Assembly (NCBI RefSeq): GCF_023278565.1
Contig: NC_064681.1
Coordinates: 3,906,001-3,970,000 of the forward strand
Direction: 5' to 3'
Source: Colletotrichum lupini
Lineage: Eukaryota > Ascomycota > Sordariomycetes > Glomerellales > Glomerellaceae
DNA: 64,000 nt
In this document: positions 59,722-64,000 of the stretch, in pieces
Layout: every line of letters starts with the position of its first letter
Numbering within the stretch: the first letter of the stretch is position 1
The notes under the pieces: model-generated
What the model was told of the DNA's origin: nothing
Database searches by the model: none
The model's input: the letters and a program-made list of their open reading frames with translations, nothing else
Made by a program: the position numbers and the translations under genes

Positions 59722-60749
59722 ATGTCTCCGAATGTCTCTGTCCCGCTCTTCGGCCTGTTGCTGCTCTTAGTAGCAGTAAGCGCTTTCCCATCGGCGTGGT
59801 CGCTTGGTACGTGATCCGTAAAGCACCCCTCTCATAATGCTAGATGCTTTGCAATTGAGACTAACCTGGGGTTCTAGATTCTCATTCCATGGGACTGTCG
59901 TCCTTAGACTGGCCACGGTCTACTCCTGTCCGGCGAGATGTCGAGCCTTTCACCCAATACCCAAAGCGCGATGATGATCAGGATATCCAAGATACCTGCA
60001 ATCCATTCTCCATGATTCAAAACTTCCATGAGCCCATTCACAGACTTTATGCTCAAGGATACAATGTCTCCTTGGCTAAAAGAGTCAAATTGGAAGTCCC
60101 TGGTGATGACACAGACATGGATGTGTGGATGAGAGAACGCACGGAAATTACGAAACCAATTGTTTGGGAAGTCAGCCCAGGAACCGACGCCAACACAGCA
60201 ATTTTCCGAAGATTTGGAAGGAATTCTTTTAGCCTCGGAACGAACGGTCTTTGTGGGTGCAGTTCACTGTGGATCATCAGCAGAAAAGGGGTGTATGCAA
60301 CTCACTATTGGGAGAGTATCTCATTTGCGCCCGAGAAAGAATGGAGAAACCCAGGCGAAACCAATGCTGAGGTTTTCGAACGTACTGTCATTGATGGCCT
60401 CAAAAGTGGAATCGCTGTCAAAGGCAAGCCAATGCAGGCTAGGCTCAACAGAGACGAGATTGCGGACGACCATATCAAGGCTTATCTTATTCATCCTCAA
60501 CGAACATGGAAAAACACGCCCGCCGCTGTTGAAGGTTATCGAGTGCAATGGAATAGAATCAAGGACACCGTGAAAGCCATCATACCGGAATTGGCGTCAG
60601 ATGATAAATGGGAAGAAGTCATCTACAACCGGTTACGTGGGAACGACCGACAACTGTTTGAAACTGCACTTGGACATGTGTTGTTCCAGTTTTCCCCTGA
60701 TGACCAAGAGAAAAAGAAGGCTGCTCTATGGGTTGAGAGACGGAGGTAA
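59722..60749 (+). CDS. Secreted protein of unknown function
   Basis: Two exons, 59722-59806 and 59878-60749, joined in phase 1 (GTACGT donor, CTAAC branch, TAG acceptor); 318 residues. I chose the ATG at 59722 because the product then opens with a clean signal peptide (SVPLFGLLLLLVAVSAFPSAWS); the ATG at 59689 is in frame too. I recognise no named domain. The centre has FGRNSFSLGTNGLCGCSSLWIISRKGVYATHYWESISF, a compact Gly/Cys block followed by an aromatic strand. A Gln/Arg/Lys-rich helical C-terminus ends in KKKAALWVERRR. I believe similar hypothetical proteins occur in other ascomycetes, from memory only. Its closeness to the secreted-protein pseudogene may be meaningful. Confidence 0.72.
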
Positions 60750-61295
60750 CCATACCATGACGACGCCTGGGAGTAGGCACGGTAAACATATCCGAAGCGA
60801 GTGTTGTTGAGCCTTAGAAACTGAAATCCCACAACAAATTGGCGGGACTACGGATTTGTTGTTGTTAGCTTTGCTGTTGGCTTTCGTTATCTCCTATCGT
60901 TTCATTATTTGTTTAGTCATTGGTACCTGTACAACGGTGTTTTTAGCTGAAATCTTGAGCTTCTCAGAAGTGGTTATCAGGATCCTTGAACATCACAGCC
61001 ACATTTCAGATTACTCGCTACAGAGGATACCTCATCAGGAAGGTGAGCTCAAGTATACCGGTCCCATTACAATTCTTCAATCAAGTTACCCTAGATACAA
61101 GGCTTGGCACACAGCAGAGGCGCACTGGTTCCAGGACCATCCCTTCAATTAGCTGTCTTCTCAATCAGCGCTGATAACGAGATAAAGCTACTGCTTGAGG
61201 TGCCGGAAGCGCAGCAGTGTCGAGGGCAGACATTAAGTGAGCTACTATCTTTTTCGATGAAAGAGCTTTTGTCCCTAGGTCCAAATGCAAATTGC
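60750..61295. other. Intergenic region between convergent genes
   Basis: Contains several hydrophobic open frames (60856-61152) that lack starts or family features. I call no gene. Confidence 0.5.
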
Positions 61296-61934
61296 TTACC
61301 CAGACTTGATGCCCCTCATAGCCTCCCATTCACCTTCCAGGATTCCATAGCTAATCATATCATAACATTGTCTATCAAACCAATAAGACTCACGACTACG
61401 GCCCTCTTCCACGAAACCAAGCTTCTTGTATAAGTGCTGCGCTCGCTCATTGTAGGAGACAGTGCCAAGGTGAACCCTATGGTAGTTTCCATACCTGAAG
61501 GCCCAATCGAGAGCCCAGTTGATAACCTCGGCCCCGTAGCCCTTTCCTTGATACTGTGGTGCTATCGCGATCCCGAGGCCGACTGATCGGTGATGGGCAA
61601 TTGCCGGAGGGATACCACCCCAGCCGATCGCTAGGTATCCTATGGGTTTTGGCGCAGCCGTCTTCGCTTCGTCAACTTCCTCGTCGTCGTCGCCTGAAGT
61701 ATCTGCTGGAAGGCAAACCATGACAGAGAGAACAGATTTGGCCATTTGCTCAACCATCCATTCGCTGTGCTTGCTAGTCCTCGGCATCAGCGCCATCGGG
61801 TTTGAGAGGGCGACAGTCACTGGGTCATTCTCGATTTGAGTATGTAGGAACTTCTTGTCCTCGTCGTTGTTTTCCATGGCCCGGAAAATAAGCCGTTCGG
61901 AGCGATAGGCACCTTTCAGGTCGTCAATGAGCAT
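61296..61934 (-). CDS. GNAT-family N-acetyltransferase
   Basis: A single-exon gene for 212 residues. The ATG at 61934 is used because the longer frame opens with TTG. The start matches the RimJ/RimL type (YRSERLIFRAMENNDEDKKFLH). The acetyl-CoA site is GLGIAIAPQYQGKGYGAEVINWALDWAF, containing the QxxGxG/A signature as QGKGYG, and the C-terminal motif is HRVHLGTVSYNERAQHLYKKLGFVEEGRSRESYW, typical of Acetyltransf_3 proteins. An acidic insert (TSGDDDEEVDEA) sits between strands. Acceptor unknown: amino groups of small molecules or proteins are all possible. Confidence 0.88.
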   Translation of the reverse strand: MLIDDLKGAYRSERLIFRAMENNDEDKKFLHTQIENDPVTVALSNPMALMPRTSKHSEWMVEQMAKSVLSVMVCLPADTSGDDDEEVDEAKTAAPKPIGYLAIGWGGIPPAIAHHRSVGLGIAIAPQYQGKGYGAEVINWALDWAFRYGNYHRVHLGTVSYNERAQHLYKKLGFVEEGRSRESYWFDRQCYDMISYGILEGEWEAMRGIKSG

Positions 61935-63714
61935 GGTGGTTGTTAAAGTGTTCTTGTGGTGTCGCAACAAATATAACTATTCGAAACAATTGACAATAAA
62001 GGAGACTACTCCGGGTATTGCTTAGAGTCTGGAATATCAATTCTTTGTGCAATGACTGAGCCGCCTCATTAAGTACCTCCTCTATGTCTACACGGTCCAT
62101 GGCTGTGAGTGGGTTCACTTTGCGTTTAAGTAGTCCGAGTCGTCCTATCACGGGCTACTAAGCTTACGTTCAACCTGACGTCTAGCCCCAACAAAAGTTC
62201 CGTTAATGCATGTGGAGTGAGCCCCTCTTTCCATACCCCCACACCAAACATCCTGCGAGTATTTAACATGACGCTGGGAGCTTATCTCGAAAGGTTTCTG
62301 CGCGCTCATGGTCTTCCGTCGTTGTGAATTGCACATTATCAACTTAACATACTAAGGGCTCATGGGTCCTTGGGCAGTGACGCAGAAGCAAATCGCTATA
62401 GATCGACTAAAGTCAGAGGACAGTCCAGCGGAAAATGTTTAGGCAGATATTTACGAAGGCTTCAAGTTGCCTGCGGGGTTGTCCCTGATTAACTTCGGCA
62501 TGCATCCTGCTGAGGTGTTGTCATGAAATGTGACTTAAGTGCCCAAGACAGCTCACTTGATTAATGTATGGCTGGAGTGCTTTTTTATACCTTTGCTCAA
62601 GTCAACGTTTTGCCGGGTGAACGCATTCTACCGTTCCAATAGAGAACCCCATTCTGGTGCGGGAACCCAAAGCATCTTAATAGACTTGGATGAACTTGTT
62701 TGTGCTTTCTGAGAGATGGACGCATTGCTTGGAATCTCAGATCGTAAAAGTAAATGGCGTCGGTATAAACTTGAAAAGGAGTCCTCATTCATGAGCAGCC
62801 CAACTTGGCATTCACATAGCATGCGTGTTGAGAATGGCGGCCAGTTGACGCATTGACTTCTAAGTTCTTTGAAACTTGCTAGGATTGGTTCGAATCGTGA
62901 GCTTTCTCTAGTTTGTGTGAAGCTGTTACCTCTTAACAGAAGTATCAAGATCCTTATACCTACAATATTGGCAAGATGAAAAGAAGCACGTGTGGGGGGC
63001 CAGGCGACATCTCTGGCGTGGCAGAATCAAAGACACAGCTGTTGTATCTGAAGCTAGATTTGAGATTGAAATCTTCCTTTTCTCAGTTTAGAACGTGGAT
63101 TCCAGTCCTTTGTTATCTTTCCCTTGTTGTGTCCTTGATACTCATCCAATTTCAGACTTCGTTGATGCTTGCCGTCCACTTATCAATAACAGAAGTTGAG
63201 AACTTGACCCGTGCACTGCTAGATTCTACACCCCACGGTAGCTGTCTGTGAAATGCTAACACATTCACAGCCTTTGAATGAATGAACTTATCCGGAATGA
63301 TACGAGGCAATATCTAGTAAGCTATAAGAAGTTATATGAGGTACGTTATCCTATCATTGGGTGGCGTCTAGCTCTCATACAGTTCGGACATTAGGGCTAT
63401 CTCCACATCTACATCCGGCCTCCGAAATGTCCGGGACCAAATTGTACGTCTTCCCTCACAAGCCGTAAAGCTCGTCGCTCTTCGCGTTTATGATTATAGA
63501 TGAAGAGCGCGAAGACGAAAAATGAGCGCGACTTCCTATTTGATTGGGTTTCTCGTCTTAGCGCGACAACAATGGACTCAAGAAGCCCTTCGTTGTGCCG
63601 CTGATTACCCCTCCAGATACGGCCGTCGGGAAATGCCATAAGTAGCCACAGGGTTCTTCAGACATCACGATACGGCAGCTACCCTTGCTTCGCTGCGTAT
63701 CTTCCTAACAAACC
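61935..63714. other. Intergenic region before the amidohydrolase
   Basis: About 1.8 kb without a convincing gene; the frames are short and mutually overlapping. A GGTTCGAATC sequence near 62888 recalls a tRNA B box, but no cloverleaf can be drawn. Confidence 0.5.
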
Positions 63715-64000
63715 ATGACTGTCTCGCCAACCAAGATTTTGTTGAAAAATGGTGTGCTTCTTATCCATGGAGAGGATGGCAGAGTGAACCCTCAGCGGTC
63801 GGATATTCTCATCGAGGGAGACACGATTTCACAAATCGGCCCAAACGTCAGGACAGCCGGCGAGGATGTCAAAGTGTTTGACTGCGAGGGCAAGATCGTA
63901 TCTCCAGGCTTTATAAGCACACATCATCACGTATGGCAAACCGCGCTGAAGGGTCGCCATGTCGACCACACTCTACTTAAGTACTTGCCGCGAGGAAACT
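63715..64000 (+). CDS. Amidohydrolase, 5' part (cut by window end)
   Basis: The ATG at 63715 opens a frame that runs to the end of the window (95 codons) without a stop or a needed intron. The start is ILLKNGVLLIHGEDGRVN, then SDILIEGDTISQIGP, the N-terminal beta-sandwich of the amidohydrolase superfamily. The metal motif appears as KIVSPGFISTHHHVWQT, and GRHVDHTLL follows. This placing resembles the guanine deaminase/atrazine chlorohydrolase/cytosine deaminase-like branch, which removes amino or chloro groups from heterocycles. The catalytic His, Glu and Asp further on lie outside the window, so activity cannot be judged. Confidence 0.85.
   Translation, partial: MTVSPTKILLKNGVLLIHGEDGRVNPQRSDILIEGDTISQIGPNVRTAGEDVKVFDCEGKIVSPGFISTHHHVWQTALKGRHVDHTLLKYLPRGN

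Noticed and set aside
60856..61152. Hydrophobic open frame that could be a small membrane protein
   Set aside because: Begins without an ATG and overlaps alternative frames; no support.
62880..62900. GGTTCGAATC, a tRNA B-box-like sequence
   Set aside because: No A box and no acceptor or anticodon stems can be paired around it.

Overview
The window is nuclear DNA of a filamentous ascomycete (Pezizomycotina, most likely a Sordariomycete; I cannot name the genus). The signs are genes split by short introns of about 50-100 bp with GT...AG ends and CTAAC-type branch sites, fungal-specific families (Egh16/Gas1-like, HET, TRPY channel, FSH1, class II peroxidase), and two retrotransposons rewritten by C-to-T and G-to-A transitions on both strands, the signature of repeat-induced point mutation (RIP).

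Layout. 1-24,700 is an ordinary gene-rich arm: an Egh16-like secreted protein, an AAA ATPase, a DUF1772-type membrane protein, an APC amino-acid/GABA-type permease, a secreted class II haem peroxidase, a secreted metallo-beta-lactamase-fold protein, a flavin-dependent NtaA/DszA-type monooxygenase divergent from a DUR3-like sodium:solute symporter, and an FtsJ-type methyltransferase. 25,055-31,905 is a complete minus-strand Ty1/copia element (205-bp LTRs, GAAAG target-site duplication). 31,906-39,033 is a short island of normal composition with a broken F-box gene, an FSH1 serine hydrolase and a YVC1-like TRP channel. 39,039-47,816 is a complete plus-strand Ty3/gypsy chromodomain-type element (183-bp LTRs, ACATG duplication). 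Both elements are dead: their frames are full of stops.

47,822-64,000 is a looser accessory region. It holds a 151-base uninterrupted G tract, a GPI-anchored cupredoxin, a HET-domain gene with a one-base frameshift, a small six-cysteine secreted protein (effector-like), a large secreted-protein gene with intact splice sites but three in-frame stops, an ankyrin-repeat protein, a second secreted protein of unknown function, a GNAT acetyltransferase, and the 5' end of an amidohydrolase that runs off the window.

The genes do not form one clear pathway. The main themes are secretion (Egh16-like, peroxidase, MBL protein, cupredoxin, cysteine-rich protein, two unknown secreted families), small-molecule uptake and breakdown (permease, symporter, monooxygenase, amidohydrolase), and decay next to transposons. 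I saw no rRNA, tRNA or CRISPR array. Exon boundaries were read by eye; every multi-exon model listed as a CDS keeps its frame through all junctions.
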